Source of the DNA: Perkinsus olseni
Taxonomy: Eukaryota; Perkinsozoa; Perkinsida
DNA: 33,240 nt
NCBI GenBank assembly: GCA_013115125.1
Contig: JABANN010000389.1
Span: forward strand, 1 to 33,240
Direction of reading: 5' to 3'
Shown: positions 1-9,646 of the stretch, one piece after another
Position numbering within the stretch: the stretch's first letter is position 1
How the letters are laid out: the number at the start of each line of letters is the position of its first letter
Program-made: the position numbers and the translations under genes
The notes under the pieces: generated by a model
Databases searched by the model: none
What the model saw: the letters and a program-made list of their open reading frames with translations, nothing else
Told to the model about the DNA's origin: nothing

Positions 1-535
1 AAATACGGTTCCTGATCATTCTTGACTGCAACAAGAAAACTATTGAAGAGGCAAGAGAAATCTTGCCTCGTCTAAGAAAATTCTTGGCGCGCGCCCGAAA
101 ATGCCAAGGCGGAGGCACCTTCACGAGGCGAGCCATACTTCTTCGCGCGATACTCATTTCCCCGTCTCACGGATGTTCCCAAGGAAACTATCGGGGCAAC
201 TTTTGTCACTCGCAACATTCGTCTCATCAGGGATAACTCATTCCAGATGAGACAAATGTGACGCTAGTGATGCCGTAATCAAGATAACACAATACCCAGA
301 TATAGGAGAAGTCAATCTAATAACGTAGGAACAGATCAATGGCGAATCACTCAAGGCTAGCAAAAGACAATGCCACAAATTATGGCGTGTCCGTCTGCGA
401 CACGACAACAGGTGCCGACGATGCTCTGCTGTTATGAGGGTCATGAGAAAACTTTGCTAGCCAAAGTAGATCGCTCAATTCGCGATAGCATTTCCATCAC
501 TGGAGGGGCCCTTCAGTGTTAACGTGAGCTCCTGA
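1..535. other. Gene-poor left edge
   Basis: I see no convincing gene here. The stretch holds a G+C-rich motif (GCGCGCCCGAAAAT, around 89) that recurs at the right edge of the window (around 33189), and copy A of a dispersed repeat. Open frames are short and lack coding character. Confidence 0.5.
272..410 (+). repeat. Dispersed repeat, copy A
   Basis: About 140 bp that aligns in the same orientation with 19576-19728. Both copies share AATACCCAGATATAGGAGAA near the 5' end, then a recognisable but diverged continuation (ATCACT, CTAGCA, ACAA.TATGGCGTG-like blocks). No terminal repeats or coding frame are seen, so the element class is unknown. Copy A lacks the small palindrome found inside copy B. 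Confidence 0.7.
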
Positions 536-895
536 ATGGCAGCCAAACAGCCCATCATCGCTGAGTGGGATTATTTTTCCTCGGCTCTCCAGTACATGCC
601 TTTCACGCCTTCGAACAGCATTCTTTTCGAGAAGTGGTTCGGGTTCCAAAATTGGAATGGTCGAATGGTCCTTGGAAAACTCCAAAAGCTTAGTACGGCA
701 GTGAGAGGTGCCATGAAGGATCACTTCGGTAATCAAAGACAGATGTGCGAAGAGCACTACAGCGCCTTCGATGGAGCCCGCAAGGTTGCTGCGACGCAGG
801 GATGGAAGTTCCCAGAAATTGGGCCGGGTGTCAGAAAGGCAACTCCGCCTCAACTCGTATCTCAAACAACTCTCGAGAATGCCCGGTACGCTTGA
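536..895 (+). CDS. Small hypothetical protein (weak)
   Basis: A 119-residue ATG-initiated frame starting MAAKQPIIAEWDYFSSAL. Its composition looks like a soluble protein (many aromatic and charged residues), with no signal peptide or membrane segment. I recognise no family. An antisense frame of similar length (497-865) overlaps it, so open length alone is weak evidence. It could also be one exon of a spliced gene or an old fragment. No neighbouring gene suggests a role. Confidence 0.3.
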   Translation: MAAKQPIIAEWDYFSSALQYMPFTPSNSILFEKWFGFQNWNGRMVLGKLQKLSTAVRGAMKDHFGNQRQMCEEHYSAFDGARKVAATQGWKFPEIGPGVRKATPPQLVSQTTLENARYA

Positions 896-1150
896 AGAGA
901 AGTTAACGAATTGTTCCCGTTTATCAATTATGTGACTGGTGGGCGCCTAGGAGAGATGTTTTCATGTAATGCGAGTGTTGATGTCTGAAAGGCAAATTGC
1001 CTTACGCAATCTTGCTGCCAAGTTTGGAGAGAATTGAGGAGAGCTTCATGATTCATCTGCATATCATTTAGAAGAAGTATAATCATAATACTCGTAAATA
1101 CGTGCAAGAAGCCGCCGAAGAAATACACTATCTGACGGAATCTGTTACAA

Positions 1151-1169
1151 GAGACTCTCAGAGAGTCTC
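1151..1169. repeat. Perfect palindrome, 9-bp arms, 1-nt axis
   Basis: GAGACTCTC, axis A, GAGAGTCTC. A second one lies close by at 1213-1227 (CTCTCTT, G, AAGAGAG). Confidence 0.9.
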
Positions 1170-2099
1170 TCTCCTGCTCACCAGACGAGCTCGGTATCGT
1201 CCTTAGGACAACCTCTCTTGAAGAGAGTGATATGCTATCAGCCATACGCACCCGAGTCGGATGATTCGACTGTCGTTTCGTCGAAAACCATAAGGATGCT
1301 CTATAGGTGGCAGCACCTAGGTGCTCAGCGGTCAATGTCGCGCTAGGTTATGGTAACCCAGCGCGGCACCAGGCTGGGTACGGGTTCAAATGAAGTTGAG
1401 TCACTGGAATGATGAGCCGGACGGTCCGGCCCGGACCCATCTGACGCAAGCTCTTGGAGGTTTGGGGGAATTTTTGACAATCCAAGACATCGGATTTGCA
1501 GTGGTAACGGCTTCGCGTCATTCCTTAGATCTGCGCACACCCTCTAATGTCGGAAGGAAATGCTCTCTTCGGAGGTTCGCTCGGTAACAGGGACGAGACA
1601 CTTTCTCGCGATATTCCCGCGAACCTGCTACGGTTCCGAATAGTATTCCCTCTCGCGAGAAGATAATATCGCGAGACCCATCCTTCTCCTGGGTGTAGGG
1701 GCTCGATACAAAGCCGAATTGAATCTCGAATTTGAAAGAATTCTCATTCACCTCGAACACTTCGAGAATTCTTATCTCTCTCGAGCGTTGTCTATCTCAA
1801 TGAAGTTCATTGTGTGAGCGAAGGATTCCATGGGGTTCGATTTCTGCAGCAGAAGGGCGTGCGTTGATCCAACCAACTTGATTGATGCACGTCATCATTT
1901 CCATGCTAGCGCATTTTCATGTTAATGGCATCATGCTAACATTATGCGACATTATGTCTTCTCACGGCTCGTGAGTCACGACCAAGATGCATGTTGGGCG
2001 AAGATTTATTGATCGATCTGTTCGGGCCGTCAAATTGGACAGTCGTTCGCGCAAAGACTAATCAAGCATGAAAAAAGCTTTGAAGACCTTTGAATCTGT

Positions 2100-2146
2100 C
2101 CACGCTACATGGTCATCAGATTCAATCTGATGACCATGTAGCGTGG
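2100..2146. repeat. Perfect palindrome, 23-bp arms, 1-nt axis
   Basis: The left arm 2100-2122 and right arm 2124-2146 are exact reverse complements around a single C at 2123. The arm begins CCACGCTACATGG. It is the longest perfect palindrome I found in the window. A one-base loop cannot close a normal RNA hairpin, so this points to a DNA-level origin or a dyad binding site rather than an RNA structure. Confidence 0.95.
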
Positions 2147-2811
2147 AGAGCGATTTCGTTCTCCTTGATATAGCCTCGTCGAACTGTCTCGAATCAAGAC
2201 TAGCTCGAAGTTCGAGCCTCGAACCTCCGAGTTGATGTCCTATCGAGAATCTCAATGAGATTTCAACAGAAATCGAGTTGATCCGATCAACCATGGATAT
2301 GATTCGCAAGACGTGAACCTGAGGTTCCGTGATGAGAATCGATCGAAACATCAGTGGCCATCACGGAAACGAGAAACCTCTCCCGACAATCGAACCCGCG
2401 TCAATTTTTATCTCATTGACGATTGTCAATGGTCATTGTCAGTATGGACATCTGTATCTCATGTCTCACGGCATCAATCGTCGGTTGCCTCTCACCACTT
2501 CCTCATCACAAGGCACTCTTCGCTCCCCGTGTTCAAAGCACTACAGCAACAGAACTTCCGTTCCCAAACGGTTAGCATAGTACTCGCGAATGGGCCAGGA
2601 CAGTGGCTCCACGTCCATATCGAAGTATCTCAACCGATGATAATGCTAGCACGGGCTATTCAGTCGACCACATTCGAGCTTCGAATTTCGAAGTGCTAAG
2701 CATGGTCTCCAAGACCAAATGGCTTCACCGTTCCCCGATGAAATGAAATTTTCAGTATGAAAACTGTTCCCTCGACCAGTTCGGAAGTTTCCGTAACGCG
2801 GGATTCAGTGT

Positions 2812-2834
2812 GGTACTACCTTGAAGGTAGTACC
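2812..2834. repeat. Perfect palindrome, 11-bp arms, 1-nt axis
   Basis: GGTACTACCTT, axis G, AAGGTAGTACC. A copy with 7-bp arms but an unrelated sequence is nearby at 2679-2693. Confidence 0.95.
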
Positions 2835-4090
2835 TTCCCATAGTTGCCCAGAAGGCTCAGCTGGTGCCATCTGCCACAGCTTATCTGTGATAACGCGTAG
2901 CTAGCAAGTCTTGCTATTTCTTAGAAATATACACGAACATACGGATCGTAAGTTATGACGATGCGGCCTCAACCATTGAGCCTGTTGAGCAACGTTGTTA
3001 CGTCACACCGTTGAGCCTCAAAGGTATGGCGTAGTCGGGTGTGCGTACGGGATCCATGTTCTCCTGTATTCGTAGAACGTTGCGTGCAGGCGTCACCGTG
3101 GCATAGCCATAACCCGAGTCTCTGATGAAACCACCTTGCTTTTGTGTTGCTGTTGGTCAAAGGCAGCCATTACTAAAGGCATTTGTGACAGGTAGTAGGT
3201 TGAATTCCGTCTTTGAGTTCGACTTGAAGTGGAAAGTTTCCACTCGGCTCTAAGATCGAAAGTCCCACCTGCATACATATAGAGACAGCGTCCTCGGCAC
3301 TCTAGCAACACAGAGGCACCAGGTGACGAGGTGACGCACAGCACTCGTTATCGACATGTGGACAACGGAGAAAAATCATGGACTCTCTCCTCACAGACTC
3401 TTGCGATAGGGTCGACCAGTGAAAATGGCCATCGCGGCGATGGCATCGCCCGGCCCGGGCAAAATACGCGTGCAACCCAGTTACTGCTACTGTAGCACGC
3501 GAACACATCGAGTGTTGAAGGAGACAGACTCGTATCGTGTCACAACCATTACACAACTGATACCCACGAACGATTATCCACAACAAACCGCTGATCATTG
3601 ATTATTCATTGAGTAATCAATAATCAGCGCTGACAGGGCAGTAATATCAGAGTCTCTGACGAGGGGCAAGCCTGAAAAGTGCCATTAACGGAGCAAGGAC
3701 TGAGGAGACCTACTATGGGCGTCGACTGCCATGGAGACATGATGGGGAGTCCCCATTGGGGACAGCAAAGACGAGGAGCCACTGGCGTGGCAGTGACGCT
3801 GTCACCAGCGTGACGGCGTTCTTACGCTCTGGGAAGCGGATTGAATTGTTCTTTCATATATCGAGCAGTGCATGGTACAGTTATCCGCGTCTTCCTGCCC
3901 AAAGCGATCTTTTGAAAGGGCGCCGGTTTGCACACCGTTGTTGATTGGCATCGCTAATGAACAACGGCGTCTTACTGATGTAGGTCCACGCTGTTGCTGA
4001 TTGAGTTTTCTCACAGTAAGAGTGACGGCTAGTCCAGAGTGAGACTAACTAACGGCCTCAGGAGTCTTGTTGATAGATCATCAACCTCCA

Positions 4091-4873
4091 ATGATGAACT
4101 TCGTCTCGACTTGGCTGATAGCCGCTCACACTCTGGTTATCACGTTGGCCCAACATGCCGGAAAGTATACCCTCAACCTTGGACCCTTCGACATATCCTA
4201 TGACGTGAACGAGGAACACGAAGTTGTATTCACTCTCTCTTCGAATCGTCCAGGTCTGCCCAACTACAACAACTACGGGCCCTACCCTCTGAGAGAGTTT
4301 GGGCCATCTACTTATGTCGTTGACTTCAGGGGTGCTACGTACGATGTCTTTGCTTGGTACTACACTCTCCAGGCTTATTTGGTGGCGTCAAGGTTAGTCG
4401 ACCCCGATACTATGCCCCCACTTGCTGGTATCCAGACAGGGGATTTGATCACCATAATTTACCAGGACGTGTACACTTTCACTACCATGCTGCGAAACGA
4501 GGTGGTGGCTGTTGAACTAGTGTCGCGCCCGATGAAGGATAGTACGTATGTGTACAAGGCGCCTGGGAATCCTCCATCTCTGGAAATATGGTTCTCCGCA
4601 TTCTCTGACCCTGTGAGAATATGGTTCGCTTGTAATGGAGTTTACACTAACAACATCGGCATCTATTACTACCGAGACACTGACCTGGACTACGAGCCCT
4701 ACGTCGTCAAGCCGTCCTATGAGCCTGACATGAAGGAGCTACTCAAACAGGCTAGACGGGTCTGCCCAGGGGAACGTGTGGATGACTCCGACCTAGGGCA
4801 AGTAGTCGCCGCCACCGATAAAACGATATATTTGACATTCGGTGGTGCTACTAGAACTCTCACAAAGTTTTAA
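4091..4873 (+). CDS. Secreted lineage-specific protein
   Basis: An intronless gene of about 260 residues. I chose the paired ATG codons at 4091/4094 because the frame further upstream opens only at TTG codons. The N-terminus (MMNFVSTWLIAAHTLVITLA, then QHAGKYTLN) is a typical cleavable signal peptide. The mature part is rich in tyrosine and aromatic residues and beta-prone (FDISYDV, YVVDFRGATYDVF, IGIYYYRDTDLDY), with two cysteines (FACNG and RVCPG) that could pair. There is no transmembrane segment after the signal and no GPI-like hydrophobic tail, so secretion or vacuolar delivery is inferred. I do not recognise the family, and it does not resemble the other secreted families in this window. 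It stands alone, flanked on both sides by palindrome-rich non-coding DNA; an A/T-rich stretch with AATAAAATAAG follows the stop and may hold the polyadenylation signal. Confidence 0.85.
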   Translation: MMNFVSTWLIAAHTLVITLAQHAGKYTLNLGPFDISYDVNEEHEVVFTLSSNRPGLPNYNNYGPYPLREFGPSTYVVDFRGATYDVFAWYYTLQAYLVASRLVDPDTMPPLAGIQTGDLITIIYQDVYTFTTMLRNEVVAVELVSRPMKDSTYVYKAPGNPPSLEIWFSAFSDPVRIWFACNGVYTNNIGIYYYRDTDLDYEPYVVKPSYEPDMKELLKQARRVCPGERVDDSDLGQVVAATDKTIYLTFGGATRTLTKF

Positions 4874-5514
4874 TGTGGTAGAATGAGGTAGCTGAACATC
4901 AGCGGTTGATCTTCTCTTCACTATTTGCACTTATTTAAAATAAGCTATTTTCAATAAAATAAGTTATTTAGTATACTCATTGGCTGATTTTTTGAGACAA
5001 TGGCATGATTGAGGAATTACAAGATATATTCAAGACTTTTATGATGTTACCTCGGTATCTTCAGGAGGTCCTCAGGACCCGGTCCCGATCTTTCGTGATT
5101 TCTTCGCTACCACTTCTTTTGGAGACTGCTTAAATAAATGAGAGCCGCGTTGAGTTGCATGGGGGCCCAGACTAGCGAGACACAGTATAGTCACAGAGAG
5201 TCGTGTCGGAACGTGCCTCGAGTTTAACGAACTTGCATTCTTGAGGCGAGCTCCCGCTGAGTTAGATTTCCGCCAGAAGTATCCGTAGACGCACTCCGGC
5301 CCGGCGGTTCCGGCCTGGCCTTGGACCGAGGCCCTAGGACCTCTTAGAGGTCACCTCTACCTGGTAGATGCCAATGGCATCATGGCATCCTCTAGATGAT
5401 TCTCTACATCTTATGTGGCGCCAAGAGACTGCCGTTTCCGGCAGCAGAGAAGGTGTTGTTTCTCTCTGGCTGGCAACTGGGAGGGGTTTCTCGTTCCCCT
5501 CGCGAACCACAGGT

Positions 5515-5535
5515 CATGAACCACCGTGGTTCATG
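5515..5535. repeat. Perfect palindrome, 10-bp arms, 1-nt axis
   Basis: CATGAACCAC, axis C, GTGGTTCATG. It is followed within 150 bp by three more of the same design (5590-5606, 5608-5622, 5651-5667). Confidence 0.93.
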
Positions 5536-5878
5536 CACGAAGCATGATAGAGTAGGTAGCCCTGAGGTACCTGATGAATGAAACCCATCCGGTATGAATC
5601 ATACCGTATGACTGCCAGTCATTGATTGGTAATCATCTCGCTCTGTGAAGACTCTTCAATGAAGAGTTCCTTCGGTGGTCTATGCCGATTGTGGGCGGCG
5701 ACGACGACGGGCGACGAAGTGGTTGGGCGATTGGGCGAGACGATGGGCGATTCAAGACGGGATGAAGTGATGCCCGGCGATCGTAAGTAGCCTGCTAAGC
5801 AGGTTCGAAGTGTCAACTAAGTTGACCCAACTTGAAGCAGGGCTTTATCTAGCACGCACTCACGGCGTGAGTCTCACG

Positions 5879-5901
5879 CTGAGTACCCTAAGGGTACTCA
5901 G
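5879..5901. repeat. Perfect palindrome, 11-bp arms, 1-nt axis
   Basis: CTGAGTACCCT, axis A, AGGGTACTCAG. A 7-bp version (ACTCACG, G, CGTGAGT) precedes it at 5858-5872. Confidence 0.93.
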
Positions 5902-6455
5902 AGAAGGGTACCACCCTGCTCTGATGGCCTCCGAAGCATGGCTTTGGGCAGCCTGCCCAAATTCGGCGGGTCCCCTATAGATATAGGATAGGACCCGCAC
6001 TAGATCACACTCGGGATCCTTCAACTACGTCGAAAACTTTTACTCAAAATCTCTATTTGACGACTGATAAGCAAAAATTATGTGTACTTTACTGTAGTAG
6101 GTTCGCCCCAGAGGTGCACGGGTTTTACTTCGCGCACCTAGGTGACCTACAGTAGGCTAGGTTACCATCAGATTTTCGAAACCCGGTCTCAAAAAGCGCA
6201 CCTAGATAGGTGCGTCGGGCGAACCTAGATAAACCCGATTCAGAAGCTAGAATTGTGGACTTCGACAGCTGCTTCGACGCCATCTCTACGTCTAATCTCC
6301 GCCTACAAGTTCTCAATACCCGCTTATAGTTACTTTCATCACAAAAAAGGATTCAGCGCCGAAATTTCGGTTCAAATTCCTCCACCCACTTTCAGCCTTC
6401 ATCCCTCATTTCAGTAGGTTTAGTATCTAAACGCAAAATATAGACAACTCATTCA

Positions 6456-6480
6456 CGTGAGTCACGTGACGTGACTCACG
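6456..6480. repeat. Perfect palindrome, 12-bp arms, 1-nt axis
   Basis: CGTGAGTCACGT, axis G, ACGTGACTCACG. Three smaller ones follow at 6535-6551, 6603-6619 and 6625-6639. Confidence 0.93.
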
Positions 6481-6989
6481 GGACGTGAGGGAAACCCATT
6501 GAGAATCCTCTCGTTGTTAGTCTATCACACTCATACTCTGTGGCACAGAGTCTGTGCGGTTGAGCGCAGTGTGCGGAGACCTGTTAACTATTTTGGTTTA
6601 TCCATCTCTTCAAGAGATGACATTCAAGAGATTCTCTTGTAACGAGAGTATTCTCTCATAGAAGATTCGCGTTACCATTAAATTGATCAGTCATCATTAG
6701 ATTACCATATCCTCCGCATTTGAGTTATGCTATTTACTATATTGTCTGCGCTGTCGCATTGAATTTGATAGTCATGTTGATAAGGACTCGTAGTTTATGA
6801 AGTCCTGAGATCCAGCGGAGTCGTTGATCATTCTAAGCTACTCAATCGAATTGAGTCACAGCAGCGTGTTGATGGGACGGTTTGTTCCAAGGTCTTAGGA
6901 AGAGTTGAGACTCGAGAGAGAATCGGATTTGGAACTCAACAGGAGAGTTGAGTCACTCAGTGATCTCAGTCACGGTGAGATAAGCGTTG

Positions 6990-7044
6990 TTCTCAATCAA
7001 CATAGGTGATCGCTGCGGCAACGATCACCTATGTTGATTGAGAA
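6990..7044. repeat. Perfect inverted repeat, 23-bp arms, 9-nt loop
   Basis: Arms 6990-7012 and 7022-7044 are exact reverse complements (starting TTCTCAATCAACATAGG). The loop is CTGCGGCAA. Unlike its neighbours it could form an ordinary hairpin in RNA. Confidence 0.95.
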
Positions 7045-7100
7045 TTATTACCGGCGCGGCGTAAGCTATTCCTACGGTCACATACCGCCGCCGCGCGAGG

Positions 7101-9646
7101 TGTATGAGTCGTGTACGAACTGAAAGTGTACTAGTAATACACCCGGTATTACTATCCGCCCCGGGACTAGGGATGAAGAGTTATCACTTCGATTTTTTTC
7201 TACATTCACCGGCGTTGAATCAACGCTACCCTTCACCTCTATCACCGAATTTTGTTTTACGGACGACAGGCGCTGCTGCTAACCCGCCAACCGATTCCTG
7301 CTGCCGAGAGCCCGAGACGGAGCATCATAAACGAAAGTGAAACTTGGTTGCAGAGGATGAGTACGCCAAATAAAGCAGATTCTGAGTCATCATCCTCCCA
7401 ATCCATTTAAATGTTGGTCGGTCAAGAGCGTTGACCTTTGAATGTCGTTACGTACAGGGTTGAGCGTCGTCACTCTTTGAAAGGGCCCCCCTAGACGGGG
7501 CCTGAGCGCGGACCTCCCCCACGCTCTAGTTTCCTGGGTCCCAGTCCACCCCAGCGTCATAGTGATGACCAGCTCGTTGCCCAATAGGACACTGTGAGCG
7601 GGTTGTCCACGTTCGTAGTGGTAACTGCCTTAGGAGCCCTAATTCATACTCTGGGGGTCCTTGCATCCAGCCGGAAATTCCGGCCCGAAATTCGAAACAG
7701 CTCCTGAGGATGAAAGACAAGATACCGTTATCCGCTGCCTTGAACCCCCGGGCTGCGGGTATGATGCACCCTCCCCCCCAAATTAAGTTTCGAACCAAGA
7801 GCCACTAAAACTACATAAAATGCAGAAAAGAGTGACATGCTTATGTTGGAGCCGAGCTTGAGAATCAAAAGGAAGCTACACTGCCGACCCCATCTGTAGC
7901 GAATCGGACGGGGGCCTTGGGCGGTGATGACCCATCGGAAGGTTCCGACGCAGCTGCGAACCTGCAATTGATCAACGCAGAGTTAAAGCACGAATTTCGG
8001 CTGTCCCTACTAGCAAGCGGGCGAGCACCGCGGCTTCTTTCGCTGCTGACTGTCCAAGTAGCAACTGCGCAAATTCCTCGTCATTACGGCAGGTAAGCGA
8101 ATGATCGACGCTGCTCGTAGCGAGCGCTGAGCCACTGTTTCAAGCCTTCTACTCAGACTCCGTGCTTACCCACTCCATGCCCTTCGAAGCATGACCAAAC
8201 ATCTTTATTCTCAATAGCACAATATCGTAGAAAAGATCGGTGATAACCCCAATAACATTTTGGAGGTTGGTCTCGTCGCGCACTATCAAACTGTTATGAA
8301 GCTGAAAGTATTCTAAAGTTTCTGGATGATAATCAATCGCTAACGTTCCTTCGCCAAAGTCACACCTGACGACACCCAGAGCCACCAGACAACTTCGGGG
8401 CAAGATGTGCGGCCACGACGAGCCAGAGTCGATGGCAGTGATATCAACCCCTGCTTCCCCCAACTTCTGCCTGACGTCGTGCCGATGCGCTCCGATACCA
8501 ATTCGTATTAGATATCGACCAAACCTGTCCGGCTGCCGGTATAATTTGGGAGCTCCACACAAAAGTACCAAGCCGAAGGCGATGGCTGGACCATTCCCGG
8601 ATGATGGATAATACGTTACTCGGTCCCGATCACATCCGATCATTGCCATTCCAACACCGTTAGAAGTACAATAAGCTAAGCAACTCTGAAATTCAATCTT
8701 GTCGAGATTGAATAACTAATAATAACTGCGTCAATGACGTCGCCCAAAATATCATCCACCCAGCGGCCATCAACAGAGAAAGCAGAAAGCAGCACCGCTC
8801 AGTGACGAAGCCTCCCTTGGTGAGCAAAACTCGCAGATCCCTCAGAATAGCACGAGCCTTCGGATACTTCAAGACGGCTTGGAGCTGGTGATGTATCAAC
8901 AGGCATAGAGGCTTCAACTGAGAACGGTGATACTTAGGATACGGCGTACGCGGGGCATCACGGGTCGACACGAAATAGATGCGAAGCCTAAAATTTTCGG
9001 GCTCAGAATATACCTGCCCGGCAGCGAACCCACACCCAGTTAGTGTGCAGCCACGGACCCTAACGACAACACCATCTATTCCCTGAAATTTCGTTCGACA
9101 TCATTTGGTGCTTTCAGTGCGCACGTCGAAAGCGCTCGCCCGAGTGATCGACATCATGCGCAGGATGGCATGCATCGTCGAGACCCACGCTAGTAATCCC
9201 ATTGGCGCATGCGTGCCGTTTACAGAGCACACCATCAGTGCTTGAACTGTAGTAAGCCCTAGTTTCCATTTTTGTTTTATCTTCTAATGTGTTTATACGC
9301 TTGTTGCGCTTGCTGTTGTGCCGGTGGTGCCGGTTGTTTCGCGTATCAATGCAGAGGCACTGCCAGAGAGATGCGCAGATTACAGGACGGCGAGGCTCGG
9401 TAGGCTACCATCTCTTCTTCGGTCACGCTCCTCGTTCTATAACCGTCAGGCCTTTTCACGCGTCTTCTCCCTCCTTCAGTCACGGCTCAGTTGTTTTTAG
9501 GCGTCTCGAATTCCCTCCTGAGAGCTTCTCAGCACCTCCCGAGCCCCTACTGAAGGACAAAGACGAACAAGACTACACACAGTATGAAAATGCTGTGCTC
9601 GTCAGGAAATCAGCAGATTCTGATGCGGTGAAAATATGGTACTAGC
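7101..9646. other. No confidently identified gene
   Basis: Several open frames exist but none is recognised. The longest, minus 8149-8649, is treated separately. The minus frames at 7390-7967 and 8693-8971 lack ATG starts or recognisable domains, though 8693-8971 contains a hydrophobic stretch (FLLSLLMAAGWMIFWATSL) that could be a membrane segment of a spliced gene. A plus-strand frame ending at 9645 carries an acidic block (EPLLKDKDEQDY) resembling PEEPLLNEEDE just upstream of the second hydrolase gene, so it may be conserved 5' leader or a first exon of the hydrolase. Confidence 0.4.
8149..8649 (-). CDS. Unidentified open frame
   Basis: A 166-residue minus-strand frame with an ATG start (MAMIGCDRDRVTYYPSS). 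It includes IGIGAHRHDVRQKLGEAGVD followed by ITAIDSGSSWPHI, a pattern loosely like a TIM-barrel enzyme strand-helix unit, but no full motif of any family is present. There is no signal peptide. A shorter plus-strand frame overlaps it. It could be one exon of a spliced gene together with 8693-8971, a degraded gene, or chance. I assign no function. Confidence 0.25.
   Translation of the reverse strand: MAMIGCDRDRVTYYPSSGNGPAIAFGLVLLCGAPKLYRQPDRFGRYLIRIGIGAHRHDVRQKLGEAGVDITAIDSGSSWPHILPRSCLVALGVVRCDFGEGTLAIDYHPETLEYFQLHNSLIVRDETNLQNVIGVITDLFYDIVLLRIKMFGHASKGMEWVSTESE

Larger units (their letters stand above)
896..4090. other. Non-coding, palindrome-rich DNA
   Basis: There is no supported gene in 3.2 kb. 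Open frames are short and many begin with non-ATG codons. The stretch is dominated by small perfect inverted repeats with a one-base axis (1151, 1213, 2100, 2210, 2679, 2812, 3228, 3749), plus a longer-looped pair at 1604-1615/1665-1676 (12-bp arms) and an imperfect palindrome near 3591-3630. Confidence 0.6.
4874..7100. other. Non-coding, palindrome-dense DNA
   Basis: No gene is supported. Single-base-axis palindromes are densest here: 5338, 5367, 5515, 5590, 5608, 5651, 5858, 5879, 6456, 6535, 6603 and 6625. There is also one long pair with a nine-base loop at 6990-7044. Confidence 0.6.

Noticed and set aside
497-865. 122-residue minus-strand frame antisense to 536-895
   Set aside because: It ends in the opposite strand of a frame with a more protein-like composition and has no supporting motif; at most one of the two is real.
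7970-7985. ATCAACGCAGAGT, identical to part of a common cDNA adaptor
   Set aside because: Only 13 bases match and the flanks do not continue the adaptor, so coincidence is more likely than contamination.
8400-8560. Possible IMP-dehydrogenase-like segment (GEAGVDITAIDSG)
   Set aside because: Only a short resemblance to a common TIM-barrel strand; the catalytic Cys loop and neighbouring motifs are absent.
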